Shown in pieces: positions 24,914-32,172 of a stretch of 43,844 nucleotides of DNA. A program made the position numbers and the translations under genes. The notes below the pieces were generated by a model, which was not told the origin of the DNA, made no database searches, and worked only from the letters and a program-made list of their open reading frames with translations. The stretch spans positions 27,195 to 71,038 of the forward strand of contig PLZQ01000120.1 in assembly GCA_003152225.1 (NCBI GenBank), written 5' to 3'. The stretch's first letter is position 1; each line of letters starts with the position of its first letter. This DNA comes from Limisphaerales bacterium. Lineage in GTDB: Bacteria; Verrucomicrobiota; Verrucomicrobiia; Limisphaerales; UBA8199.

Positions 24914-25936
24914 ATGAAACTCGAAGACAAACTCCGTTCCGACATCACAGCGAAAAAGCTTCAGCGTCTTCCCATCGCGCTGCAAGGTATCACCAAGGAG
25001 CGAATCGCCGAAGTCCTCAAAGCCCTCGACCGCACATCCCGAGACCAAATTGACGCTGTCTTCGCGCTGCTCGACGACATAAACCCGAGCTGGTTCTACG
25101 AAGCTGTGGAAAAGGGCCTCAAGGTCTGTCACGGAGCATCGACGGCGCACATCGCTTGCCACGTCGGCGTACTCCAGCGCAACGGCGGGAAGCTCGATCG
25201 CGAAGGCCGCGACTATTGGCTCAAGCCGCTCTGGGAAATTGGAGCCTTCGAGAAAATCTACTTCGACTCAGAAACAGCCGAGTTTCTGCCAGGCCACCCA
25301 GTTCCGAAGTCGCCAAACTCCGCGTATCGAATCGCCCCGGCGTTCCTGCAAATCCTGAAAGCGTCCGACGCCGACCGCAAAGCCCTCCTGGCGGCGTGGG
25401 CCAGCAAAGACGCGATCCGAGCGCGCTTGCAAGTCCAGGCGGAGCTCGCCAAAGCCACCAGCGCCAAAATCGGGACCCCACACCAGGGCCTCATCACCGC
25501 CGCCTGCGAGGTTTACGTCCCAAACTTTCTCCCGGGCTTCGAGGTCTTGTACATAGACGCTACGGACGGCCAGCGAGTCACAGCAGAACAGGAACTCGCC
25601 CTCAAGAAGGCTGGCATTGCCATCGGTCTCGGCGACTCAATGCCCGACATCCTCCTCTGGAATCAGAAGACCGACGTCCTCTGGGTCGTCGAAGCAGTCA
25701 CGAGCGACGGCGAGGTTGACTCGCACAAGGTTCAGAGCCTCACCGCCCTTGCTAGCCGTTCCGGAAAAAAGAAAATCGGCTTCACGACCGCCTATGCCAC
25801 ATGGAGAGACGCCGCCTCTCGCCAGGGAAAACACAAGAATATTGCCCCGGGCACCTACATTTGGATTCGCGAAGACGGCGCGAAGCAGCTCAGTGTCGAG
25901 ACCTTTGAATCATCGCCTCAACGGCTGCATCAATAG
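24914..25936 (+). CDS. BsuBI/PstI-type type II restriction endonuclease
   Basis: The 340-aa protein starts MKLEDKLRSDITAKKLQRLP (ATG 24914; the frame is open from a TTG at 24905). The N-terminal ~140 residues are helical (LKALDRTSRDQIDAVFALLD). The C-terminal domain has AGIAIGLGDSMPDILLWNQK (PD at about residues 244-245) followed by LWVVEAVTSDGEVDSHKV and KIGFTTAYATW, the arrangement of BsuBI/PstI family endonucleases. Such enzymes cut CTGCAG, but specificity here is only inferred. Its 3' end overlaps the convergent methyltransferase gene by 47 bases, which fixes the two as one cassette. Confidence 0.85.
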   Translation: MKLEDKLRSDITAKKLQRLPIALQGITKERIAEVLKALDRTSRDQIDAVFALLDDINPSWFYEAVEKGLKVCHGASTAHIACHVGVLQRNGGKLDREGRDYWLKPLWEIGAFEKIYFDSETAEFLPGHPVPKSPNSAYRIAPAFLQILKASDADRKALLAAWASKDAIRARLQVQAELAKATSAKIGTPHQGLITAACEVYVPNFLPGFEVLYIDATDGQRVTAEQELALKKAGIAIGLGDSMPDILLWNQKTDVLWVVEAVTSDGEVDSHKVQSLTALASRSGKKKIGFTTAYATWRDAASRQGKHKNIAPGTYIWIREDGAKQLSVETFESSPQRLHQ

Positions 25937-27458
25937 CCGCCTGGTCATGCGCCCCGGTCCCGACGCTCGCCGCCAGCCGGCCGAACTCCTCCTTTGACGG
26001 ATACCGGAGACTGCGCAGATCGGTTGCATTGACTTGGGTGTGCCCGCTGAACTGCCGGAAATACGAGTCCACCACGGTCGAGTTCAGATACAGCGCCAAC
26101 CCTTCCGCCAGGGCCCCGTCCAGCGGCCGGCCCTTGCGGTGAAAGTAATTCAGGTGGTTCTCGAAGCCGACCGACGCGAAGTCGGCTAGGTTGCCCTCCG
26201 GACGGAACACCGTTGCCACGACGCGCCTCCGCTCCTCTTTGGCCGTGAACCTTTTCACCAGGACATAGACGCCATTGGGAACCAGCAACTCCTCTGTCTC
26301 CGGGACCGCCAGCAAAGCATTCGCCTTCCGCGACCCCGGACACGGCCAATGCACACACCCGCCATTGAAGTGCAGGGGGTAAATCAGCGGTACGGTGTGC
26401 TCTCCCGGATTCTTGCGTAAAAAGTCCCGCGCGCGGAAGTCCACCACCCGCCCGGTGGACACTTCAATTCCAAGCCCAGCCAGCGACGCCGGCAGCCCCA
26501 TGACCGCCAGCTTCACGTCATCATCAGCCACATCCAGCGCCAGGTGAACCACCCGGCTGGAGTCGGCCGGGTCCATCACGCGCGCGTACGGCACAGTGCG
26601 CGACCGTGCGGCTCCCGCTGGCAGACCATCGCTACTCGTCAGCATCACAGAGATCCGCCGTTTCCCGCTTCGCCGGGCGTACATGATCAGGTTCTCCTGC
26701 AGCACATCGTCGCCAGAGAAAAGAGCATCCCGCCGGTCGAAGACATGCAGCCGCTCCAGCGACATCAGGCCAAAGAAACACTCTCGGAATGGCAGGAAAT
26801 ACGGCCCGTTACAAAAACTTCGCGGGGTGATCGCCACCATCTGGCCCTCCGCCTCAAGCAGCCGCGCAACCAGCCAGAGAAACCCGGTGTACAGGTTGGA
26901 GGTCTCCAGGCCGGCCCGCCGCAACAACGACCTGGCCTCCGAATCCGTGTTTATCTTCCGGTACGGTGGATTCATGATGGCGTGCGTAAAGCCATGCCTC
27001 ACCCGCGACCCCTTGAAAAGATCATCCTCATCCAGTAGCGCCGCCCCGTCCTTGAGCATGTCCCCGTGGTTCAGCACGTAACTCGTCGGCACACCCGCCG
27101 CCCGGCCCGCCTCGACACACTCCTCCAGGACCTGCCTCAGCTTGCCAATAAACTCCGCTTCCGCTTCCCAAACCGTCAGATGCAGCGAACGCGCTTTCTC
27201 CTCGCGGCCAAGGACCTCCTCCACAAATGCGGCCGTCAAAGTCCCTACGCCCGCGCCCGCGTCCAGCAAGCGCACGTCGCCGACAGCCGATTCAAACATG
27301 CCCGCGAGCAGCCCCGCCACGCCCGGCGGGGTCAAAAACTGCCCCATCCCGCTCCGGTAATCAGCCTCCAGCGCGGCGCACCCCTCACCGCCCAGGCGCA
27401 CAGCCAGGGCCAGCGGCGATTCCGCCACCAAGCAACTGCCGTTTTCTGCCTGTCTCAT
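25890..27458 (-). CDS. N6-adenine DNA methyltransferase of the RM cassette (Eco57I/PstI-type)
   Basis: The 522-aa protein shows motif I as LLDAGAGVGTLTAAF (about residues 64-78), preceded by GQFLTPPGVAGLLAGMF typical of the Eco57I/TaqI group, and the catalytic NPPY in HAIMNPPYRK (about 163-166). A C-terminal target recognition region follows. It methylates adenine to protect the host from the neighbouring nuclease. ATG 27458 is used; an ATG at 27512 is possible and would translate the palindrome at 27478-27497. The HTH gene lies just upstream on the same strand. It converges with the endonuclease gene and overlaps its end. Confidence 0.87.
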   Translation of the reverse strand: MRQAENGSCLVAESPLALAVRLGGEGCAALEADYRSGMGQFLTPPGVAGLLAGMFESAVGDVRLLDAGAGVGTLTAAFVEEVLGREEKARSLHLTVWEAEAEFIGKLRQVLEECVEAGRAAGVPTSYVLNHGDMLKDGAALLDEDDLFKGSRVRHGFTHAIMNPPYRKINTDSEARSLLRRAGLETSNLYTGFLWLVARLLEAEGQMVAITPRSFCNGPYFLPFRECFFGLMSLERLHVFDRRDALFSGDDVLQENLIMYARRSGKRRISVMLTSSDGLPAGAARSRTVPYARVMDPADSSRVVHLALDVADDDVKLAVMGLPASLAGLGIEVSTGRVVDFRARDFLRKNPGEHTVPLIYPLHFNGGCVHWPCPGSRKANALLAVPETEELLVPNGVYVLVKRFTAKEERRRVVATVFRPEGNLADFASVGFENHLNYFHRKGRPLDGALAEGLALYLNSTVVDSYFRQFSGHTQVNATDLRSLRYPSKEEFGRLAASVGTGAHDQAAIDAAVEAMIQRSRH

Positions 27459-27477
27459 GCTGCGAGATTGTCCAAAC

Positions 27478-27497
27478 ACTATCGCATACGCAATAGT
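27478..27497. promoter_or_regulatory. Near-palindromic candidate operator before the methyltransferase gene
   Basis: ACTATCGCATACGCAATAGT pairs with itself at 8 of 10 positions and lies 20-40 bases upstream of the methyltransferase ATG, between it and the HTH gene. Part of it (CGCAATAGTT) recurs upstream of the endonuclease gene. This fits a controller-protein box that balances the two enzymes. Confidence 0.5.
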
Positions 27498-27501
27498 TAA
27501 T

Positions 27502-27705
27502 TCAAGCACCATTTCCGGGAGGCCGTCCGCCCTTTGGCCCGCTCCGGCGCCCATGCCGCTTGAACCGCTCCACTTCCCGATCCTGCAACAGGTGATCCCG
27601 ACCGTGCTTTTCCGCGGCCAACCGCCTTTCCTTGATTAACTGCCGCACCCGCACCGGCGTGACGCCCAGGATCTGAGCGGCCTCTTTCGTAGTGACCAGG
27701 CTCAT
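27502..27705 (-). CDS. Small HTH DNA-binding protein of the RM cassette
   Basis: The 67-aa protein starts MSLVTTKEAAQILGVTPVRV (ATG 27705), then RQLIKERRLAAEKHGRDHLL and QDREVERFKR with a basic Gly/Pro-rich tail. This is the helix_turn_helix_17 / excisionase-like fold (binding helix TPVRVRQLIKE, wing around AEKHGRDHLL). The gene is 43 bases upstream of the methyltransferase on the same strand. It is a candidate controller for the cassette; an excisionase role for the island is an alternative. Confidence 0.7.
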   Translation of the reverse strand: MSLVTTKEAAQILGVTPVRVRQLIKERRLAAEKHGRDHLLQDREVERFKRHGRRSGPKGGRPPGNGA

Positions 27706-28082
27706 CTCACCCAAAGTTGTACGCCCCGTTGGCAGATCAATCAACCGTATTCAGACCGCAAGGTGCCAGACGATTCCCCCGGCCAGCGCATCACCGGTCC
27801 TTGCTCCGGAAACACTCGCAAGCTCGCTGGCCTCCGCTGCGGCCCCGTCATGCGCTGGCCCCCAATATCAGTTTCACCTCTGGCCGTCCGTGTTCCGCCC
27901 TGGGCCTAACGGCTCGCCCTGGTACCCCCGAGCCACGGCCCAGGCCTCCACACTCCCGGCCAGAAGTGAAACCAGCGCGCCCTCCGCCACCCAACCCAAT
28001 AATCGGCAGTCTCCACGAACAGCCTCCGATCACCACCCCCCACAGATCGCCCGACATCTCCTCACTCGAAATTGCCGAACCC
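27706..28082. other. Gene-free, CT-rich stretch with an inverted repeat
   Basis: I do not support any of the open frames here. AGTTTCACCTCTGGCCG (27878 onward) and CGGCCAGAAGTGAAAC (27956 onward) form an inverted repeat of about 16 bases with one internal mismatch and a ~60-base loop. It lies just before copy 2 of the structured repeat. No promoter for the HTH gene could be fixed. Confidence 0.5.
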
Positions 28083-28457
28083 ATTTTTCAGGAGTCCTCA
28101 CACCTCATCCCGACCAATGTTTACAAGGGTTTCGTGGATTCACCGTCTGCCTGAATCAGCACGAATCTGCTCGAAAAATGGCAAACAGTATCAGATTGCA
28201 GTATCCGATTTGCCTTTCCCACTCCCGAACTCCGCCACCGCAAATCCAGCTTGCAAACCTCCAGGAACTTTTCCCCGTTCGCGTTCCCGTGTTGGTCATG
28301 GGACTTGCGAGCAACCAAGGCCAAGTCCCATGCCCAACCCGCGAACGCTCACCCCATGAATGCCTGGTCGTGTCAGATTTGCAACCAGCCCCGCGCCCCA
28401 CCCCCCGCTCGCGGAACTGGTTTCAAATCCGACACCACCAGGTAAACCTCGCGCGAC
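28083..28457. repeat. Structured ~376-bp direct repeat, copy 2
   Basis: Copy 2 of the repeat at 24358-24734. Hairpin A keeps CATGGGACTTG (28297-28307) with CAAGTCCCATG (28322-28332). Hairpin B is ATTTGCAACCAG (28377-28388) with CTGGTTTCAAAT (28417-28428) and upper stem CCGCG/CGCGG. Relative to copy 1, a T-A pair has become A-T at the base and a T-A has become C-G in the upper stem, so pairing is kept while sequence changes. The antisense frame of copy 1 is broken by a TAA here. Confidence 0.9.
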
Positions 28458-28561
28458 GAGCATCAACGATTTCCGGGCGGTGTCCTAATTTGGATTTTCG
28501 AGGGATTCTGGCGATTTTTGACCGTCCCGTTTGGGGTTGACGGCCAGAAAGGGGGTGAAAT

Positions 28562-30238
28562 ATGATCGCCGGAATGCTCTCGCAAAACATCCACATTACG
28601 CCAAAAACAATTGGGAAACTACTAAAAGAAGAGCGGTTGCAAGTGCCGCCAAGCCAACGGTCATACAGGTGGAAAGCAGAACATGTGGAGGACTTGATTA
28701 GAGATATTCGCACTGCAATGGATGACGGTGCGGACGAATATTTTCTCGGCTCGATTGTCAGTATTGAAACGGGTGGCCGGATATTGATTTACGATGGCCA
28801 ACAGCGTCTTGCCACGACCATGATTCTTGTCGCCGCAATTAGAAATGCGTTGCTCCTGCTTGGGAACGATAAAGACGCTGGAATTGCTGAAGCAAGTTAT
28901 TTGTTTTCTCAGCGCCGCGGCGAGGTTGATGCGGAACCACACCTGACACTGAACCTCGAAGATAGAGATTACTTTTTCAGGCGAATCCTTCCGCGACCAG
29001 ATGAACAAGCGAAAAAGACAACCTTCACGCGGATGCGGGATTCGTACAAGCGCATGGAGGCGGCTGCAAAATTCACAAAAACATTTGTCGAGGACAAGCT
29101 GGTTAAAGGCAGGAACACGAAAGACGCCGACAAGCAGCTTAACCTCTGGCTGGATTTTATTGAAGATTGCCTACAGGTAATATGGGTGCAAGTAGTGGAC
29201 GAGCGAACAGCGTTCACGATTTTTGAGACGATGAATGACCGAGGGCTGAAGTTGTCTGCCGCTGACCTTCTAAAGAATTATCTGCACGCCACGGCTGATG
29301 ACAAACGAGATGAAATTGTTCAGAAATGGGCCGCAATGACGGCGGTTCTTGAGACGGTGGAGGGGGAAGAAGAGAATGTTGTGGAATATATGAGGTGCTT
29401 TTGGGTATCGCGTTACGGCCATACCAGAACTCGCTACCTTTACGATAAAATTAAAGAAAAAACTACCAACAAAAGCAAGGCTCTTACATTGGCTTCAGAA
29501 TTGGAAAACTCTGCCCAGGATTACGCAGCAATTGTCATGGCATCGCACGAACGAACCACAGATCGTGGCGAAGCGGTAAAGGCAAATATCGAAACGCTGA
29601 AGGTTCTTGGGGTAACACAGCTTCGCCCAATGCTGCTGTCGGCATTTGTGAAATTCAAACCCGGACAGTTTGCAAAATTACTAGAACGATCAGTTTCGTG
29701 GTCTGTGCGCTTCATGGTAACGGGCACGCCCAGCGGCACAATTGAGGGATATTACGCAAAAATAGCAGTAGCTATCTGGGATAATAAAATTGCGACCGCA
29801 GAAGAAGCCACATCCGAAATAAAGCACCTAATTCCGAAAGACGATCCGTTTCGCGCGGCATTTACTGAACTTGAGGAATCAAAGCCCAGCATCGCCAGAT
29901 ATTATCTACACGCACTACAAAAGACAGCAGACGGAAGCACGCTAGATAAGGAGCTTACATTGGAACACATCTTGCCAACTAAGCTCGACGCCAAGTGGAA
30001 ATTTACAGAAGAGGAGCACACGACGCATCTCCACAGAATTGGTAATCTTGTCCTTCTAAAATACAACGAGAATGGAGCAATACAAGGAGCCGATTATGCG
30101 GCTAAAAAGAAGGTTTTTTTAGGAAAGGACACGTGCTCCTTAACGAAAGATGCCGCAAAATACGACGAATGGAGCACATCCACGATTGAGACGCGCCAGA
30201 AAGACCTCTCTGAAATTGCGGTCAAAACATGGGGGTGA
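28562..30238 (+). CDS. DUF262/DUF1524 (GmrSD-like) nuclease, probable defence protein
   Basis: The 558-aa protein has the DUF262 N-terminal module: LQVPPSQRSYRWKAEHVEDL (about residues 27-46), YFLGSIVSIE and ILIYDGQQRLATTMIL (DGQQR at 78-82). The C-terminal DUF1524 HNH-type module has LTLEHILPTKLDAKW (His at about 468) and HLHRIGNLVLLKYNENG (about 487-503). This pairing is the GmrSD/BrxU-type layout of type IV restriction and related phage-defence enzymes that use nucleotides and cut modified DNA. AGAAAGGGGGTG gives a good ribosome binding site. Base composition is clearly more AT-rich than the flanks, suggesting separate acquisition. A terminator follows. Confidence 0.85.
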   Translation: MIAGMLSQNIHITPKTIGKLLKEERLQVPPSQRSYRWKAEHVEDLIRDIRTAMDDGADEYFLGSIVSIETGGRILIYDGQQRLATTMILVAAIRNALLLLGNDKDAGIAEASYLFSQRRGEVDAEPHLTLNLEDRDYFFRRILPRPDEQAKKTTFTRMRDSYKRMEAAAKFTKTFVEDKLVKGRNTKDADKQLNLWLDFIEDCLQVIWVQVVDERTAFTIFETMNDRGLKLSAADLLKNYLHATADDKRDEIVQKWAAMTAVLETVEGEEENVVEYMRCFWVSRYGHTRTRYLYDKIKEKTTNKSKALTLASELENSAQDYAAIVMASHERTTDRGEAVKANIETLKVLGVTQLRPMLLSAFVKFKPGQFAKLLERSVSWSVRFMVTGTPSGTIEGYYAKIAVAIWDNKIATAEEATSEIKHLIPKDDPFRAAFTELEESKPSIARYYLHALQKTADGSTLDKELTLEHILPTKLDAKWKFTEEEHTTHLHRIGNLVLLKYNENGAIQGADYAAKKKVFLGKDTCSLTKDAAKYDEWSTSTIETRQKDLSEIAVKTWG

Positions 30239-30280
30239 GATGGTCAGAAAACAGAAGTAATGGAAATTGCCGTTTAACAA

Positions 30281-30316
30281 AGGCCCACTGGGTAAAACTG
30301 GTGGGCCTCTTGTTTT
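30281..30316 (+). terminator. Rho-independent terminator after the DUF262/DUF1524 gene
   Basis: AGGCCCAC (30281-30288) pairs perfectly with GTGGGCCT (30301-30308) across a 12-base loop and is followed by CTTGTTTT. It lies 43 bases past the stop codon. Confidence 0.8.
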
Positions 30317-30770
30317 ATCCAAATTTGCTCTTGGACCATCCCCACAGGCTGGCAGACTCGGCCTCTGAATCTCAGCAGGAAACAGCTTGCGATTCTTGGG
30401 GACATCGTGTCCGCGTGCATCGTGGCCGCGTGGTTCATCGGGGGGCGCAAAGGTGCTTAGACCCGATTGGCACGCACAACACGCCCCGGAACCGAACCGC
30501 TTCGCGCCCGACTCCGCTTCACTCCGTTGCGCTACGAGGGACGTCCGGCTTAAGCGCAGGGCGAGGCGTCTTGGAGTGTCCAGCCTTCAATTTCATCGGG
30601 GCATAGTTCATCTTCAAGCGAGCCCCTACCACCCCCGCCGCTGGCGCGGCGGGGGTGGTAGGGGCACCACTTGCATTATTTCACAGATGGCAGGTATGCC
30701 GCAGCCTGGGCAGCGCGCTATGGCCCTTCCCTTGACGTTTACGGCCCCGTCTGGGGCTGGCTTCAGCCGG
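30317..30770. other. Gene-free region beyond the Rep gene with strong hairpins
   Basis: No coding region is supported between the DUF262 terminator and the end of the Rep gene. It contains a 20-bp perfect hairpin at 30622-30665 and a smaller GCCCC/GGGGC stem near 30750. A GC-rich segment at 30540-30575 resembles intergenic repeat debris. It may hold the element's replication origin. Confidence 0.5.
30622..30665. repeat. Perfect 20-bp hairpin with 4-base loop, candidate origin
   Basis: The left arm GCCCCTACCACCCCCGCCGC (30622-30641) is the exact reverse complement of the right arm (30646-30665), with loop TGGC. No U-tract follows on either strand, which argues against a terminator. It lies about 105 bases past the stop codon of the HUH Rep gene, the kind of structure at which such nucleases nick. 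Confidence 0.6.
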
Positions 30771-31400
30771 TCAAGGGTCAAGAGGCGTGTGAACCGTTAT
30801 CGCCGGTCCAGTGACGCGCTCAGAAGGAGGCGCTTTGCTTACTCCGCTTTGCACTGTGCTCGACGCCGTGTCTGTCCCCCTCGTCTCGTGCCCACCAATC
30901 CCGCGCCAGCCGGATCGACTCCGATTGCCCAGGTATCGGCAAACACTCTTGGACAGCGTCACGTCGCACGAACCACCAAACTTTGACAGCTCGTGATAGT
31001 CGCCGGCCCACCGTGTGGCCTTTGACTCGGTCAAACCGCTCCCCTTCAAAATATAATCCAGTCCATCGAGTGAAGAATTATACACGCTGACCCGCGCAAT
31101 CCCCCCGCCCAAACGCTCCCATTGAGACATCAGGGCAAAGCAGTTGCGCCCACCAGCAGAAGGGGGCAGCCCCGCGATTACCGCATGTTGGTGCAATCGG
31201 CCCGTGGACTCGCCACTCTCCCGCCGAAGGCACCATAGTATTTCAGTGAAATGCACCCGGAAGCTCCGCGCCTGGATTCGCACCAACGCCACGAACATTT
31301 GCGGCCCGAACCTGGCACAATGCTTCTCGCTTCTGAATGAGAAGGTGCAGAAGTATTGCCAGTTGACCGCAGCCAAAGCGTGGAGTTCCGGATTGTGCAT
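30771..31400 (-). CDS. HUH-type rolling-circle replication initiator (Rep)
   Basis: The 209-aa protein shows the three Rep motifs in order. Motif 1 is YFCTFSFRS (about residues 16-24), motif 2 is GRLHQHAVIAGL (H70-Q-H72, the metal-binding pair), and motif 3 is LDYILKG with the catalytic Tyr at about 116 and Lys at 119 (YxxK). Only one catalytic Tyr is seen in motif 3. Such proteins nick one strand at an origin and start rolling-circle replication. The start is 3 bases after the ssDNA-binding gene stop, so they are co-translated. The last ~55 residues are basic and low-complexity. Family membership is inferred from motifs; exact relatives are not known to me. Confidence 0.72.
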   Translation of the reverse strand: MHNPELHALAAVNWQYFCTFSFRSEKHCARFGPQMFVALVRIQARSFRVHFTEILWCLRRESGESTGRLHQHAVIAGLPPSAGGRNCFALMSQWERLGGGIARVSVYNSSLDGLDYILKGSGLTESKATRWAGDYHELSKFGGSCDVTLSKSVCRYLGNRSRSGWRGIGGHETRGTDTASSTVQSGVSKAPPSERVTGPAITVHTPLDP

Positions 31401-31403
31401 GGA

Positions 31404-31685
31404 TTACCTTTCCTGCTTCCCAAACAGGCCCACGATCTTGCCCCGCGCCCGGAGCCGGCCACCGAACGGCAGCAGTTCCCGGATTCCCAGGTTAATCACC
31501 TTGTCTTGCAGCTTGCCGGCGTGAACCGGTTTTTCCTCCTCGCTCAGCGCGTACTCAATCGGCTGGGCCAATCGCTCGCCCGTTTCGCTCTGGTCCATCA
31601 CCGTGATGATTTGCTGCTTCACGAGGCCCTTTTTCCCGGTGTACTCATCCGGGCGGTCACTCATCACTAAGACTTTCACTGTCAT
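31404..31685 (-). CDS. Putative ssDNA-binding protein (inovirus gene V-like)
   Basis: The 93-aa protein starts MTVKVLVMSDRPDEYTGKKG after AAAGGAAATACA. It continues with VMDQSETGERLAQPIEYALS and LGIRELLPFGGRLRARGKIV. Size, beta-rich content and the position just before a Rep gene match filamentous-phage gene V-type ssDNA-binding proteins. It would coat displaced single strands during rolling-circle replication. Its ATG overlaps the stop codon of the 80-aa gene upstream (ATGA). I cannot confirm the family without a structure or profile search. Confidence 0.55.
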   Translation of the reverse strand: MTVKVLVMSDRPDEYTGKKGLVKQQIITVMDQSETGERLAQPIEYALSEEEKPVHAGKLQDKVINLGIRELLPFGGRLRARGKIVGLFGKQER

Positions 31686-31924
31686 TGTATTTCCTTTTGT
31701 TGTTTGCTGGCAGTTGTTCGCACGCACACTGCCAGCCGGTGTTCACATGCGCCGCGTTTGCCTGAACCCGCCCGGGCCGCGGAATGCCGGCGGGAAATCT
31801 CAAATATTGTTTCGAAACTCCAAACGAGCTGGCGATTCGTCGCCCCGCTGCGAACCGCACGGAAAACGCCACCCCCACCTCCTTGGCTCACCGTTTCTTT
31901 GCGTGGTTCCCCAGGGTAATTCAT
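31682..31924 (-). CDS. Unknown 80-aa protein coupled at both ends by ATGA overlaps
   Basis: This frame starts at ATG 31924, overlapping the stop codon of the upstream HTH gene, and ends with a TGA overlapping the ssDNA-binding gene start. GGAAAGAG lies before the start. Two exact ATGA junctions make it very unlikely to be a chance frame. The sequence is MNYPGEPRKETVSQ, then GGGGGVFRAVRSG, then a middle of Trp/Phe/Ile residues and a basic Arg/Ala-rich end with two Cys. I do not recognise it. It could assist replication initiation. Confidence 0.6.
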   Translation of the reverse strand: MNYPGEPRKETVSQGGGGGVFRAVRSGATNRQLVWSFETIFEISRRHSAARAGSGKRGACEHRLAVCVRTTASKQQKEIQ

Positions 31925-32172
31925 GGCGCGATCTCTTTCCGTGAAGGCACTTTGTGGACTTGCGCAAATTCTCCAGTAACAGCGCGACGGTTGAACTCTT
32001 CAATTGCTGCCTGCGTGAGGTACTGCCGCCCCGCGATGTTCACGGTCGTGAGCCAGCCCTTCTTGCGCCAACGCCACGCCGTGCAGGGCGTCACACCGAC
32101 CTGTTCCAGCCATTTGCACAGGCTTATGACCGCTTGGCCGATGGTTGCATCACGCTTTGTAGAAACTTGCAT
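31921..32172 (-). CDS. HTH DNA-binding protein, first gene of the replication operon
   Basis: The 83-aa protein (ATG 32172) contains CKWLEQVGVTPCTAWRWRKK then GWLTTVNIAGRQYLTQAAIE, an excisionase/MerR-like winged HTH that ends EFNRRAV. A TTG 12 codons upstream is less likely as a start. It heads the run HTH, 80-aa protein, ssDNA-binding protein, Rep. It faces the XRE regulator across two matched operators, so it may be the Cro- or Xis-like partner in a control switch. Confidence 0.75.
   Translation of the reverse strand: MQVSTKRDATIGQAVISLCKWLEQVGVTPCTAWRWRKKGWLTTVNIAGRQYLTQAAIEEFNRRAVTGEFAQVHKVPSRKEIAP

Noticed and set aside
24358-28457. Integron attC sites or retron as explanation of the repeats
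   Set aside because: No integron integrase or reverse transcriptase is present, and the hairpins lack the RYYYAAC/GTTRRRY ends of attC sites.
27692-28540. Open plus-strand frame of 282 codons
   Set aside because: It runs through the second structured repeat and CT-rich spacer, is Pro/Arg-rich with no recognisable domain, and lies opposite the HTH gene.
30622-30665. The 20-bp hairpin as a terminator
   Set aside because: Neither strand shows a T-run after the stem, and the DUF262 gene already has a convincing terminator at 30281-30316.
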